Shown here piece after piece: positions 1 through 8,451 of a stretch of 64,000 nt of DNA. The stretch is from Mycolicibacterium sp. P9-64 (GTDB lineage: Bacteria > Actinomycetota > Actinomycetes > Mycobacteriales > Mycobacteriaceae). The translations under genes and the position numbers were made by a program. The stretch's first letter is position 1. The number at the start of each line of letters is the position of its first letter. The notes beneath the pieces were generated by a model, which saw only the letters and a list, made by a program, of their open reading frames with translations, did not search any database and had not been told where the DNA came from. The stretch is from assembly GCF_008329605.1 (NCBI RefSeq), contig NZ_NPKO01000008.1, positions 351,463 through 415,462 on the forward strand. Direction: 5' to 3'.

Positions 1-159
1 GCCGACCTGCTGATAGGTGGCGGCGCTGTCGCTCGTGGCGTAGACGGCGTCGTGGGTGGGGCCGGTGTTGCCCGTCGCCGCCGTGGCGGGGCTCGCCAAC
101 CCGACGGTCAACGCGGCGAAGGTGCCTGCTGTGGCCAGTCCGAGGATCATCTTCTTCAT
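1..159 (-). CDS. Small secreted protein, C-terminus beyond window edge
   Basis: Only the first 53 codons are present; the gene reads leftward off the window. The ATG at 159 is preceded by an AAGGAG ribosome site about 6 bases upstream. The N-terminus is a clear Sec signal peptide: two lysines, a hydrophobic core (residues 4-22) and a likely cleavage site after an ASPATA stretch near residue 27. The visible mature part is small and polar with no recognisable domain. I do not recognise the family. Small secreted proteins of this kind are common in mycobacteria, and another unrelated one lies at 7417-7701. Function is unknown. Confidence 0.7.
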   Translation of the reverse strand, partial: MKKMILGLATAGTFAALTVGLASPATAATGNTGPTHDAVYATSDSAATYQQVG

Positions 160-542
160 TTCGACTCCTTGTTCGAGCTTAGCTGAGCTAAGCATTTGCC
201 ATGAAACGATCAACGCGCACCGATTGGGCCATGTTCCTGGCAGGCCTGGGTTTTTGCCAGATTCGCGCACGATCACAGAACGGTCACGGGTTGCTCCACG
301 TCACACCGGCGCGGTCGGAATCAGGGGAGCGGCCGACTCGCGCATGGGCGTGCCTCTAGGCGACTTGTATGTGCAACGTCTAGTATCAGTAACCACGCGG
401 CACCCATAACGGGCGTCGCGTGAAGTTAGGGCACACTGAGACAGTCGTGCAGGTATGGACACCGCATACTTGCGTCGGCCTCTCACCGAGTCCAACAGAC
501 TGAACACTGCCGACAGCCCAAACATGAGTCGAGGAGACCTTC
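160..542. other. Intergenic region between the secreted-protein gene and fdxC
   Basis: This 383-bp gap separates divergent genes and must hold both promoters. Besides the palindrome at 177-193 I see a possible -10 hexamer TAGTAT at 381-386 for fdxC, but no convincing -35 partner. The end carries GAGGAG (531-536), the ribosome site for fdxC. No open frame in it looks coding. Confidence 0.4.
177..193. promoter_or_regulatory. 17-bp palindrome upstream of the secreted-protein gene
   Basis: GCTTAGCT and AGCTAAGC form perfect 8-bp arms around one central base, starting 18 bases upstream of the ATG at 159 and just upstream of its ribosome site. The position suits an operator or a 5'-UTR hairpin. 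No regulator can be assigned. Confidence 0.4.
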
Positions 543-866
543 GTGACGTACACGATCGCCGAACCTTGCGTGGACATCAAAGACAAGGCGTGCATCGAAG
601 AATGCCCTGTCGATTGCATCTACGAGGGCGCGCGGATGCTCTACATCCACCCCGACGAGTGCGTGGACTGCGGCGCCTGCGAACCGGTCTGCCCGGTCGA
701 GGCGATCTACTACGAGGATGACGTCCCCGATCAGTGGGGCGGCTACACGCAGATCAACGCCGACTTCTTCAGCGAGCTGGGGTCACCGGGCGGCGCATCG
801 AAGGTCGGTCAAACCGACAACGATCCGCAGGCCGTGAAGGACCTGGCCCCGCAGGGCGAGGACTGA
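543..866 (+). CDS. fdxC: 7Fe ferredoxin FdxC
   Basis: A 107-residue ferredoxin, the usual length of mycobacterial FdxC (Rv1177 family). Cysteines at 9, 17, 21, 25 and 40, 43, 46, 50 give the pattern of a 7Fe ferredoxin: one [3Fe-4S] and one [4Fe-4S] cluster in the first 55 residues, followed by an acidic tail. By family it is a cytosolic electron carrier, for example to cytochromes P450 or other oxidoreductases; its partner is not shown here. The GTG start at 543 has GAGGAG a few bases upstream. The gene directly abuts dapC, the same order as in M. tuberculosis, so the two are probably co-transcribed. Confidence 0.95.
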   Translation: MTYTIAEPCVDIKDKACIEECPVDCIYEGARMLYIHPDECVDCGACEPVCPVEAIYYEDDVPDQWGGYTQINADFFSELGSPGGASKVGQTDNDPQAVKDLAPQGED

Positions 867-1981
867 CGACGGCCAGGTCGCTCTCCGGGCCCGTCTCGGG
901 GGCGCTGCCGGTCTTTCCCTGGGACACGCTGGCCGACGCCACCGCCAAGGCAAAGGCGCACCCCGACGGCATCGTCGACCTCTCGGTCGGGACGCCCGTC
1001 GACCCGGTTGCCCCGCTGATCCGCACAGCACTCGCCGAGGCGAGCGGCGCACCCGGTTACCCAACCACCGCGGGCACTGCGGCCCTTCGTGCATCCACGA
1101 CGTCGGCACTACGACGTCGATACGGCATCACCGACGTCGCCGACGACGCCGTGCTGCCCGTCATCGGCACCAAGGAACTCATCGCCTGGCTGCCCACTCT
1201 GCTGGGGCTCGGTCCCGATGACCTCGTGGTGGTGCCCGAACTGGCGTACCCGACATACGACGTCGCCGCCCGGCTCGCCCGCGCTCAGGTGGTGCGCGCC
1301 GACTCGCTGACCCAACTCGGCCCGCAGACACCGCAATTGGTGTTCCTGAACTCGCCGAGCAACCCCACCGGTGCGGTCCTCGGTGTCGAACACCTCCGCA
1401 AGGTCGTCGGGTGGGCGCGCGAGCGTGGCGTGCTGATCGCCTCCGACGAGTGCTATCTGGGCCTCGGCTGGGATGCCGAACCCCTTTCGGTGCTGCACCC
1501 GTCGGTCTGCGACGGGGACCACACGGGCCTGCTCGCGGTGCACTCGCTGTCGAAGACGTCGTCGTTGGCCGGCTACCGCGCAGGCTTCGTTGCCGGTGAT
1601 CCCGCCGTCGTGGCCGAGTTGCTCGCCGTGCGCAAGCACGCCGGGATGATGGTCCCGACACCGGTGCAGGCCGCGATGGTGGCCGCTCTCGACGACGACG
1701 CGCACGAGGCGGAGCAGAAGCAGCGCTACGGACGCCGCCGCATCGCACTGTTGCGTGCGGTGCGCGACGCAGGCTTCACGGTCGACCACTCCGAAGCTGG
1801 CCTCTACCTGTGGGCGACGCGCGGCGAGCCGTGCCGTGACACCGTCGCGTGGCTGGCGGAGCGCGGAATCCTGGTCGCCCCAGGCGACTTCTACGGACCG
1901 CGGGGTGCCGAGTACGTGCGGATGGCGCTGACCGCCACTGACGAGCGCATCGATGCCGCGGTGCAACGCCTCAGCGCCTGA
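863..1981 (+). CDS. dapC: N-succinyldiaminopimelate aminotransferase DapC
   Basis: A fold-type I PLP aminotransferase, orthologous by sequence and position to Rv1178. It converts N-succinyl-2-amino-6-ketopimelate and glutamate to N-succinyl-diaminopimelate in the succinylase branch of lysine and meso-DAP synthesis. Visible family features are the N-terminal PVFPWD and LSVGTP segments, the NSPSNPTG substrate-binding motif, the SDECY segment and HSLSKTSSLAGYR, which holds the PLP lysine. The start is uncertain: no ATG, GTG or TTG lies between the fdxC stop and the conserved N-terminus, so CTG at 863, overlapping the fdxC stop, is the best candidate. dapD and dapE lie 11 kb downstream. Confidence 0.88.
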   Translation: MTTARSLSGPVSGALPVFPWDTLADATAKAKAHPDGIVDLSVGTPVDPVAPLIRTALAEASGAPGYPTTAGTAALRASTTSALRRRYGITDVADDAVLPVIGTKELIAWLPTLLGLGPDDLVVVPELAYPTYDVAARLARAQVVRADSLTQLGPQTPQLVFLNSPSNPTGAVLGVEHLRKVVGWARERGVLIASDECYLGLGWDAEPLSVLHPSVCDGDHTGLLAVHSLSKTSSLAGYRAGFVAGDPAVVAELLAVRKHAGMMVPTPVQAAMVAALDDDAHEAEQKQRYGRRRIALLRAVRDAGFTVDHSEAGLYLWATRGEPCRDTVAWLAERGILVAPGDFYGPRGAEYVRMALTATDERIDAAVQRLSA

Positions 1982-1982
1982 C

Positions 1983-2837
1983 GTGCGCGAAGGAACCATT
2001 GCCGGTCCGCACGGCTCGATCTACTACCGAATCGTCGGTGATTCGGATGCGGTGCCACTGCTGGTGATTCACGGCGGACCCGGTATGTCACACGACTACC
2101 TGCGCGACCTCGACGGCCTTGGCGACGAGCGGCCGGTGATCTACTACGACCAGATCGGGTGCGGCCGTTCCGACCGTCCCGATGATCCCAGCCTCTGGAC
2201 GTTGTCCACCTTCGCCGACGAGATCGACGCGGTACGTGGGGCATTGGGGCTCGACCGCGTGCATCTGTTCGGTCAGTCCGCGGGCGGCTGGATCGCCATG
2301 GACTACGCGCTGCGCGCTCCAGATGGACTGGCAAGCCTGCACCTCGCCAACACCTGCGCCAGCATCCCGCTCTTCGAGCGCGGGGTGGCGCAGTTGCGGG
2401 CGGCGTTGCCCGGCGGTGCGGGTGCCGTCATCGAGGTGTGCGAATCAAACAGCAGCACATACGATCCCGAGTATCTCTCGGCCGTCGGGCTGTTCAACCG
2501 GCTGCACTTCATGGGTGCCGAGGACATCGCCGGCCACGTTCAGTCCTCGCTGCGGGCGCTGAATCCCGCGATCTACCGGGTGATGGTCGGGACGGGGTTG
2601 ACGTTCACCGGCAACATGGCGGGCTGGGACGTCACCGACCGACTCGGTCGGCTCGACGTGCCGGTGCTGGTGACCTCGGGGCGGTTCGACGAGATGACGC
2701 CGGACGTGGTGCGCGCCATGGTCGATGCGATCCCCGGTGCCCGGTGGCAGCTCTTCGAGAAGTCCGCGCACCTGCCGATGGTCACCGAGACCGACGCGTT
2801 CATCCGGGTGACGCGGCAGTTCCTGGCCTCGGCCTAA
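1983..2837 (+). CDS. Alpha/beta hydrolase, proline iminopeptidase-like (S33)
   Basis: A 284-residue alpha/beta hydrolase. HGGPG at residues 30-34 is the oxyanion-hole motif typical of proline iminopeptidases and related S33 peptidases. GQSAGG at 97-102 carries the nucleophile Ser99, GRFDEMTP holds the acid and a late SAHLP segment the histidine. Family members remove N-terminal proline or hydrolyse small amides in the cytosol; the real substrate cannot be read from sequence. The GTG at 1983 lies one base after the dapC stop, so the gene is probably translated from the same transcript. Proline release would suit the nearby pruA-pruB genes, but that link is only inference. Confidence 0.8.
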   Translation: MREGTIAGPHGSIYYRIVGDSDAVPLLVIHGGPGMSHDYLRDLDGLGDERPVIYYDQIGCGRSDRPDDPSLWTLSTFADEIDAVRGALGLDRVHLFGQSAGGWIAMDYALRAPDGLASLHLANTCASIPLFERGVAQLRAALPGGAGAVIEVCESNSSTYDPEYLSAVGLFNRLHFMGAEDIAGHVQSSLRALNPAIYRVMVGTGLTFTGNMAGWDVTDRLGRLDVPVLVTSGRFDEMTPDVVRAMVDAIPGARWQLFEKSAHLPMVTETDAFIRVTRQFLASA

Positions 2838-2845
2838 CCGCCGCT

Positions 2846-2912
2846 TCAGCAGGCCGAGCGCCATCGCCGTGGTGACCGCCGCCGCGCGGTCGGCCACGTC
2901 CAGTTTGTTGAA
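2846..2912 (-). pseudogene. LuxR-type helix-turn-helix C-terminal remnant
   Basis: Read leftward, about 22 codons encode FNKLDVADRAAAVT followed by an alanine-leucine-rich end. This matches the closing helices of LuxR-family DNA-binding domains. A stop codon lies three codons upstream, there is no start, and the frame runs on into the 3' end of the hydrolase gene. I read it as the tail of a lost regulator. Confidence 0.45.
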
Positions 2913-2921
2913 GGCCCGCGG

Positions 2922-3090
2922 TTACCACTGCGCTTGCCCGTCGCGCAGCCGCCGCCATCCGTGCACAATGCCCTCGCCGAGGAACACGCGGTAGCGCTGC
3001 GGCGGATTGGGGCCGATCCGCAGGTAGCGGCTAGGTAGGCGTTCTTGGACTCGTGCCTCGATCCGCGACGACCAGTCGACTGGACCCCGG
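2922..3090 (-). pseudogene. Gene remnant, C-terminal fragment of unknown protein
   Basis: An open frame of about 55 codons ends at TAA (2924-2922). Its translation looks like a real protein end, with RYLRIGPNPPQRYRVF and GEGIVHGWRRLRDG, but it has no start codon and a stop immediately upstream. With the LuxR fragment beside it, the 270-bp gap between the hydrolase and pruC appears to be decayed coding DNA. I do not recognise the parent family. Confidence 0.4.
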
Positions 3091-3111
3091 TGTCAACCGA
3101 TCGGATGACAC

Positions 3112-4710
3112 CTACGTGGCGCGCTCGGTGGCGCGCAGGCTGAGCGACAGCAGGAGCCGGACGTCGGGGTCGGTCAACGACGTCGCCAGGGTCTCCTCGA
3201 TGCGTCGGACCCGGTAGCGGACGGTGTTGGGGTGGACGTGCAGCCGTTCGGCCGTGGCGCCGATGTCGCCGAACCCGTCCAGATAGGCCCGCAAGGTGTC
3301 GGCCAGCGCGGCGTCGTGCTCGCGCAGTTCGCGCACCCGCGGGTCGATCAGCCGCTCGTCGGCGGCGATCAAGGTGACGATCTCGTCGAGCACCACCGTG
3401 GTGCGGGCCTCGGCCAGCGACGTGACCTGACCGATCGCGCCGGGATGGCGCAAGGCGCTGTCGAGTACCCGATCGACCTCCGCGCGAGCTGCGGCGACCG
3501 CACTGAGTCCCGTTGCCGGGGTGGCGATCACGGCCCTCAGCTCGAGTCCCAGCTCGGTGTGCAGGGCGCCAATCGTGCCGCGGATCCACGACGTCACCGA
3601 TGACGCCCGCCCCGTGTGCGGGAACAGCACGTACACCCGAGACCCTCGCGCGGCCACCTGAGCGTCGGGCCGAAAGGCACTGGCGCTCAACGCCAGTACG
3701 TCGGCCAGCCGGGCGGGCACGTCGGTCACGCAATCGACGCCGACGACGGCAGCGCGTCCGTCGGCGACGATGCCGAGCTCGCGTGCCAGCTCACCAAACG
3801 GAACGTCGTCGCCCTGGCCTACGCGCAGGCCGAGCAGCTCCTGAACCCGCACCGCGTGCGTCGACGGTGTCGCGGCCAGCCGGGACATGATGCGCGCCGC
3901 GAGGACTGCCGCCCCGCGCAGCACGTCGTCCGCATCGTCGGCCAGCGGACGGGACCCCTGCTGCACCCAGATGGTGCCTGCGAACGCGGGAGCGCGGCGC
4001 GGGTCCGGTGCAGGCTGGTGGATGCCGATCGCCAGGCGTGGCCGCAGGCCGAGTTCCGGACGTTCGGCGACGCTGACGACGTCGGGGCGGGCGCGCAGCG
4101 CGTCGAAGATGCCCCACTGGCCGATCCATGCGAGGTGCTCTGGCGGGCCCGCGCGGCCGAGGATCGACAGGCGGCGTAGCTCGTCGGCTTCGTCGTCGGA
4201 GGCGGAGTAGGCCAGCACGTGCGACTGCGCATCCTCGATGCTCACCATGCCGTGCGTTCGGTCGGCGATGGACTGGGCGAGGCCGAACAGGTCGGTGCCC
4301 GAGTCGTAGCGGGGGTCGGCGTGGTCGCCGTGATGGTCGAAGACGTGGTCGACGAGACGGTAGAGGCGTTCCCAGCGGGCCCGCGGTTCGACGGCCACCA
4401 CCGCCGTCCCCATGGCGGCGGCCCGCGCCACGACGGCGTCCGAGGGCTCCTTGACGAAGATCGCCGCGGGCGCGCGTCGGTTGACCTGCTGGTCGAGCCA
4501 GGCGACGCCGTCGTCGGAGCCGATGCCGAGCAGGAAGAACACGTCGGCCGAGCCGGAACCGGCAGCCAGACCGAGCCGGACGTCGTCGCCGTCGATCAGG
4601 GCGGCCGATGCGACGGGTAGGTCGAGCCCGCGCGGCGCCTGGACCAACGTCACCATGGTCGCGTCCAGCGCCAGAACCAGCTGACCGAGGCTGACGCCCG
4701 ACTTCTTCAT
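3112..4710 (-). CDS. pruC: PucR-family transcriptional regulator of proline use (PruC-like)
   Basis: A 532-residue regulator with the PucR layout: an N-terminal purine-catabolism-type sensing domain (roughly 1-160), a central GGDEF-like region and a C-terminal helix-turn-helix, with DIGATAERLHVHPNTVRYR near residues 478-498. It is divergent from pruA-pruB, as Rv1186c is in M. tuberculosis, where the product is known as the proline-utilisation regulator PruC. The likely role is proline-responsive activation of pruAB. The ATG at 4710 is chosen because conserved sequence begins there. The same frame stays open across the whole antisense strand of pruA, which is a GC artefact and not part of the protein. 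Confidence 0.85.
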   Translation of the reverse strand: MKKSGVSLGQLVLALDATMVTLVQAPRGLDLPVASAALIDGDDVRLGLAAGSGSADVFFLLGIGSDDGVAWLDQQVNRRAPAAIFVKEPSDAVVARAAAMGTAVVAVEPRARWERLYRLVDHVFDHHGDHADPRYDSGTDLFGLAQSIADRTHGMVSIEDAQSHVLAYSASDDEADELRRLSILGRAGPPEHLAWIGQWGIFDALRARPDVVSVAERPELGLRPRLAIGIHQPAPDPRRAPAFAGTIWVQQGSRPLADDADDVLRGAAVLAARIMSRLAATPSTHAVRVQELLGLRVGQGDDVPFGELARELGIVADGRAAVVGVDCVTDVPARLADVLALSASAFRPDAQVAARGSRVYVLFPHTGRASSVTSWIRGTIGALHTELGLELRAVIATPATGLSAVAAARAEVDRVLDSALRHPGAIGQVTSLAEARTTVVLDEIVTLIAADERLIDPRVRELREHDAALADTLRAYLDGFGDIGATAERLHVHPNTVRYRVRRIEETLATSLTDPDVRLLLSLSLRATERAT

Positions 4711-4794
4711 GTTGTGTGATCCTACTGACACCCACCCCACAGCTTGTCGGATCGGCCAAAGGTTTGGTCGCCTTGATGCGAGATCGTTGAGCAC
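4711..4794. promoter_or_regulatory. Divergent pruC/pruA promoter region with palindrome
   Basis: This 84-bp gap must hold both promoters. CCAAA and TTTGG form an inverted repeat at 4756-4767, extendable by two bases on each side with one mismatch, about 28 bases from the pruA start. It is a candidate PruC operator; nothing else supports that assignment. Confidence 0.4.
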
Positions 4795-6432
4795 ATGAAC
4801 GCCTTCGCCGCGATTACCGACGTTCCCGCCCCCGTCAACGAGCCCGTCCACGAATACGCCCCAGGCAGCCCCGAACGCACCCGGCTGATCACCGCGCTCG
4901 ACGCCCTGGTCGACGACGCCATCGACCTTCCCCACGTCATCGGCGGCGCCCACGTCATGGGCGACGGCGCGCGCATCGACGTGGTGCAGCCGCACCGGCA
5001 CTCCTCGGTACTCGGCACCCTCACCAACGCCGGACATGGCGAGGCCGCCGCCGCCGTCGAGGCCGCGATCGCCGCGAAAGAGGCATGGGCTGCGACGCCG
5101 TTCGACGAGCGCGCAGCGGTGTTCCTGCGCGCAGCCGATCTTCTTGCAGGCCCGTGGCGCGAGAAGATCGCCGCCGCCACCATGCTTGGCCAGTCCAAGA
5201 CCGCCTACCAGGCCGAGATCGACGCATCCTGCGAGCTCACCGACTTCTGGCGCTTCAACGTGGCGTTCGCGCGCGAGATCATGGCCGAGCAGCCGGTCAG
5301 CGCCCGCGGGATCTGGAACCGCACCGACTACCGCCCGCTCGAAGGCTTCGTCTACGCCATCACGCCGTTCAACTTCACCGCCATCGCCGGCAATCTGCCA
5401 ACGGCGCCTGCGTTGATGGGCAACACCGTGGTGTGGAAACCGTCTGTCACGCAGACGTTCTCGGCCTACCTGACCATGCAGCTGCTCGAGGCCGCGGGCC
5501 TGCCGCCGGGCGTCATCAACATGGTCACCGGCGACGGCCTGGCGGTATCCGACGTGGTCCTTGCCGATCCGCGACTCGCGGGCATCCACTTCACCGGATC
5601 GACGCCGACGTTCCAGCACCTGTGGCGCGAGGTCGGCACCAACATCGACCGCTTCCATACCTACCCGCGGCTGGTCGGCGAGACCGGCGGCAAGGACTTC
5701 GTCGTCGCACACGCCTCGGCGCGACCGGATGTGTTGACCACCGCGCTGATTCGCGGCGCCTTCGACTACCAGGGCCAGAAGTGCTCGGCGGCATCGCGGG
5801 CGTTCATCCCGCGCTCGGTGTGGCAGAAGATGGGCGACGACTTCCTCGGTGCCACTACGGCACTGACCTACGGCGACGTCACCGACCTGAAGAACTACGG
5901 CGGCGCGCTGATCGACGAGCGGTCCTTCGCGAAGAACGTCGCAGCCATCGAGCGCGCCAAGGGCGCACCGGGTGTCACCATCGCCGCGGGCGGCGAATAC
6001 GACGACAGCGAAGGCTATTTCGTCAGGCCCACCGTGCTGCTCTCCGACGACCCCACCGACGAGGCGTTCAGCAACGAGTACTTCGGCCCGATCCTCGCCG
6101 TGCACGTGTACGAGGACGACCGCTGGGACGACATCCTCGGCGTCGTCGACGGGGGCTCCAAGTACGGCCTGACCGGCGCGGTGATCGCCGACGACCGGTC
6201 GGCAGTCCTGGCCGCCCAGAACCGGTTGCGTTACGCCGCAGGCAACTTCTACGTCAACGACAAGCCGACCGGTGCCGTCGTCGGCCAGCAGCCGTTCGGC
6301 GGATCCCGCGCCTCTGGCACCAACGACAAGGCCGGTTCGCCGCTGAACCTCCTGCGCTGGACGTCGGCCCGCTCCATCAAGGAGACGTTCGTACCGCCGA
6401 CCAACCACACCTACCCCCACATGGAGGCGTGA
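4795..6432 (+). CDS. pruA: L-glutamate-gamma-semialdehyde (P5C) dehydrogenase PruA
   Basis: A 545-residue aldehyde dehydrogenase, full length for the monofunctional P5C dehydrogenase family (Rv1187). It oxidises glutamate-gamma-semialdehyde to glutamate with NAD+, the second step of proline breakdown. The catalytic Cys330 sits in YQGQKCSAASR and the general base Glu296 in LVGETGGKDF. The signature ITPFNFTAIAGNL lies near residues 196-208 and QQPFGGSRASGTN near the C-terminus. The gene is followed within a few bases by pruB, consistent with an operon and possible channelling of the P5C intermediate, and it is divergent from its probable regulator pruC. Confidence 0.96.
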   Translation: MNAFAAITDVPAPVNEPVHEYAPGSPERTRLITALDALVDDAIDLPHVIGGAHVMGDGARIDVVQPHRHSSVLGTLTNAGHGEAAAAVEAAIAAKEAWAATPFDERAAVFLRAADLLAGPWREKIAAATMLGQSKTAYQAEIDASCELTDFWRFNVAFAREIMAEQPVSARGIWNRTDYRPLEGFVYAITPFNFTAIAGNLPTAPALMGNTVVWKPSVTQTFSAYLTMQLLEAAGLPPGVINMVTGDGLAVSDVVLADPRLAGIHFTGSTPTFQHLWREVGTNIDRFHTYPRLVGETGGKDFVVAHASARPDVLTTALIRGAFDYQGQKCSAASRAFIPRSVWQKMGDDFLGATTALTYGDVTDLKNYGGALIDERSFAKNVAAIERAKGAPGVTIAAGGEYDDSEGYFVRPTVLLSDDPTDEAFSNEYFGPILAVHVYEDDRWDDILGVVDGGSKYGLTGAVIADDRSAVLAAQNRLRYAAGNFYVNDKPTGAVVGQQPFGGSRASGTNDKAGSPLNLLRWTSARSIKETFVPPTNHTYPHMEA

Positions 6433-6434
6433 CG

Positions 6435-7397
6435 ATGGGCGTCTTTCAAGGGGTCGCGCGGCCCGTCATCCTGGCCGCCGCCCGGTCCGACGGCTTGCGC
6501 CGGGTCTCCGAGCGCATGCCCGTCACCCGCGACGTGGTGCACCGCTTCGTGCCGGGTGAGACCGTTCCCGAAGCGCTGACCTCGGTTGGCGACCTGCGGG
6601 ATTCCCGACGGTTCGTGTCGGTCGACTATCTCGGCGAAGACGTCACCGACGCCGACGCCGCAGAGGCCACCATGCGGGCCTACCTGGAGCTGCTCGACGC
6701 CCTCGGGCGTCGCGACGAGAACGCCGACGGCCCAAGGCCGTTGGAGGTGTCGCTGAAGCTGTCCGCGCTCGGCCAGGCACTGCCGCGCGACGGCGAGAAG
6801 ATCGCCTACGAGAACGCACACACCATCTGCGAGAAGGCCCGCGACGTCGGCGCCTGGGTGACGGTGGACGCCGAGGACCACACCACCACGGACTCGACGT
6901 TGTCGATCGTCCGCGACCTGCGAACCGACTTCGACTGGCTGGGTACGGTATTGCAGGCCTACCTGAAGCGGACCCAAGCCGACTGCGCGGAGTTCGCCGC
7001 GTCCGGTGCGCGAATCCGGTTGTGCAAGGGCGCCTACGACGAGCCTGCGTCCGTGGCGTTCCGCGACCGCGAGGCCGTCACCGACTCCTACCTGCGCTGC
7101 CTGCGCGTGCTGATGGCAGGCACGGGTTACCCGATGATCGCCTCCCACGACCCGGAGATCATCGAGGCCGTCCCTGGTTTGACCCGCGAATTCAACCGTG
7201 GTGTCGATGATTTCGAGTATCAGATGCTGTACGGCATCCGGGATCCCGAGCAGCGCAGGCTGGCAGGCGACGGGAACCACGTGCGGGTGTACGTGCCGTT
7301 CGGCACGCAGTGGTACGGCTACTTCGTGCGCCGCCTCGCCGAGCGGCCCGCCAACCTGACGTTCTTCCTGCGGGCCCTCGCCGAGCGGCGCCGCTGA
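6435..7397 (+). CDS. pruB: Proline dehydrogenase PruB (FAD-dependent)
   Basis: A 320-residue monofunctional proline dehydrogenase (Rv1188 family). It oxidises L-proline to 1-pyrroline-5-carboxylate with FAD and passes electrons to the respiratory chain. Family segments visible are LSALGQALPRDG, VTVDAEDHTTTD, RIRLCKGAYDEP and a late FEYQMLYGIR, which together form the distorted beta/alpha barrel active site. ATG at 6435 is two bases after the pruA stop; a GTG six bases earlier, overlapping that stop, is an alternative that adds two residues. Expression is presumably coupled to pruA. Confidence 0.94.
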   Translation: MGVFQGVARPVILAAARSDGLRRVSERMPVTRDVVHRFVPGETVPEALTSVGDLRDSRRFVSVDYLGEDVTDADAAEATMRAYLELLDALGRRDENADGPRPLEVSLKLSALGQALPRDGEKIAYENAHTICEKARDVGAWVTVDAEDHTTTDSTLSIVRDLRTDFDWLGTVLQAYLKRTQADCAEFAASGARIRLCKGAYDEPASVAFRDREAVTDSYLRCLRVLMAGTGYPMIASHDPEIIEAVPGLTREFNRGVDDFEYQMLYGIRDPEQRRLAGDGNHVRVYVPFGTQWYGYFVRRLAERPANLTFFLRALAERRR

Positions 7398-7416
7398 CCC
7401 TCGTCAGGCCATCCGG

Positions 7417-7701
7417 TCAGTCCTTCGATGGGCACGACACGTCGATGAAGACGGTGGTGTTCTCCTTCTCCGCGCGAGTGGCCGAGGCATTGAGGCTCGG
7501 ATGGGTGCCGGTCACGGCGCACTCGGACAGCGGGGCGGAGACGCTACCGTTGAACGCCACCCGGTAGCCCTCGGCCGCCAGGCTGGCCGCGGTGTCGGCG
7601 GCCGTCCCGCCCTGGGGGAAGGCCGCCGCCGTGCCTGCCAGCCCGAGTGCCGCTGCTGCGAGTGCGCCGAAAGCCGCTGTCGCGATGATGAACTTGCTCA
7701 T
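7417..7701 (-). CDS. Small secreted protein with two cysteines
   Basis: A 94-residue protein. ATG at 7701 is used because it immediately precedes a typical signal peptide: MSKF, a hydrophobic alanine-rich core and cleavage after GTAAA near residue 27. The mature part has two cysteines (SECAVTG and DVSCPSKD) that could form one disulfide. I do not recognise a domain. It is convergent with pruB, with only 19 bp between the stop codons. Function is unknown. Confidence 0.75.
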   Translation of the reverse strand: MSKFIIATAAFGALAAAALGLAGTAAAFPQGGTAADTAASLAAEGYRVAFNGSVSAPLSECAVTGTHPSLNASATRAEKENTTVFIDVSCPSKD

Positions 7702-7854
7702 GGTGAACCTTTCGCAGGGCGAGCCGGAGGTCGGCTCGCAGGAGTTCGTGATGAGCAAAATGGTGCCGTTTCGCCGGCCGCGGGACTTGGAGGCGGTGTG
7801 GAGATCGCGTGGAGATGGCAGGTAGATGCGACGGCCCCGTGCGCCGTGTGAGAC

Positions 7855-8430
7855 TCAGCCGCGCTGGGTCAGCCGCAGCAACGTCCACGCCGCGATGGTC
7901 TGCGCGTCGGTGATGATGCCGTCGATCATCATGCGCTCGATCTGCTCGGCGGTGAACCAGGCGCTGTGCATGTCCTGCTCCTCGGGCTCACGATCGTGGT
8001 CGCCCTCGGTGATCCCGGTGGCCAGGAACACCCACCCGCGCTGGCTGCTCATGCCGGGCGCGACGTCGAGCTGACCGAGGATCTCCATCGACGTTGCGCG
8101 CAGACCCGTCTCCTCGCGCAACTCGCGCGCGGCGAGGTCGGCAGGTGGCGGCTCCTTGCCGTCGAGCGTTCCAGGGGCCGTGCCCTGCGGAAACTCCCAG
8201 CGGCGCAGACCGATCGGATACCGGAACTGTTCGACGAGCCGGAACTGGTCTTCCGCTGAACTGCTCCTCGCGTTCGCGGTGTCGCGGGCGATCACCAGCG
8301 CGTAGGTCGGCTTGTCGATGACGCCGTAGATGCCGGCGCTGCCGTCCTGTCGGCGGACGTCGTCCTCCCGGACGATCATCCAGGGGTTCCGGTAAATCTC
8401 CCTTGAGGCAACGCGCGAGATGGGATCCAC
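7855..8430 (-). CDS. Nudix hydrolase, ADP-ribose pyrophosphatase-like
   Basis: A 191-residue Nudix protein. The core of the Nudix box, RELREETGL, is intact and supplies the catalytic glutamates and Mg2+ ligands; the spacing between the upstream glutamate and this core is one residue longer than the textbook signature. The upstream RLVEQFRYPIGLRRWEFPQG segment is characteristic of the ADP-ribose or nucleoside-diphosphate-sugar pyrophosphatase subgroup. The most likely role is hydrolysis of an NDP-sugar in the cytosol, with the exact substrate open. GTG at 8430 is the start. The beta-lactamase-like gene lies upstream on the same strand, 21 bp away, so the two may share a transcript. Confidence 0.82.
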   Translation of the reverse strand: MDPISRVASREIYRNPWMIVREDDVRRQDGSAGIYGVIDKPTYALVIARDTANARSSSAEDQFRLVEQFRYPIGLRRWEFPQGTAPGTLDGKEPPPADLAARELREETGLRATSMEILGQLDVAPGMSSQRGWVFLATGITEGDHDREPEEQDMHSAWFTAEQIERMMIDGIITDAQTIAAWTLLRLTQRG

Positions 8431-8451
8431 TCGTCCAGTATCCCCGCGACG

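Noticed and set aside
365..386. TTGTAT and TAGTAT upstream of fdxC as a promoter pair
   Set aside because: The spacing is only 10 bp, too short for a sigma-70-type promoter; only the -10-like hexamer was kept as a weak note.
3112..6420. 1102-codon open frame on the minus strand covering pruC and all of antisense pruA
   Set aside because: Only the first-half (3112-4710) carries PucR sequence. The rest mirrors pruA, which has intact catalytic residues, and is open only because of high GC at third codon positions.
5085..6428. Plus-strand frame upstream of and joined to pruB, suggesting a larger fusion protein
   Set aside because: The upstream part is an arginine-rich out-of-frame reading of pruA. 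The real proline dehydrogenase begins at 6435 or 6429.
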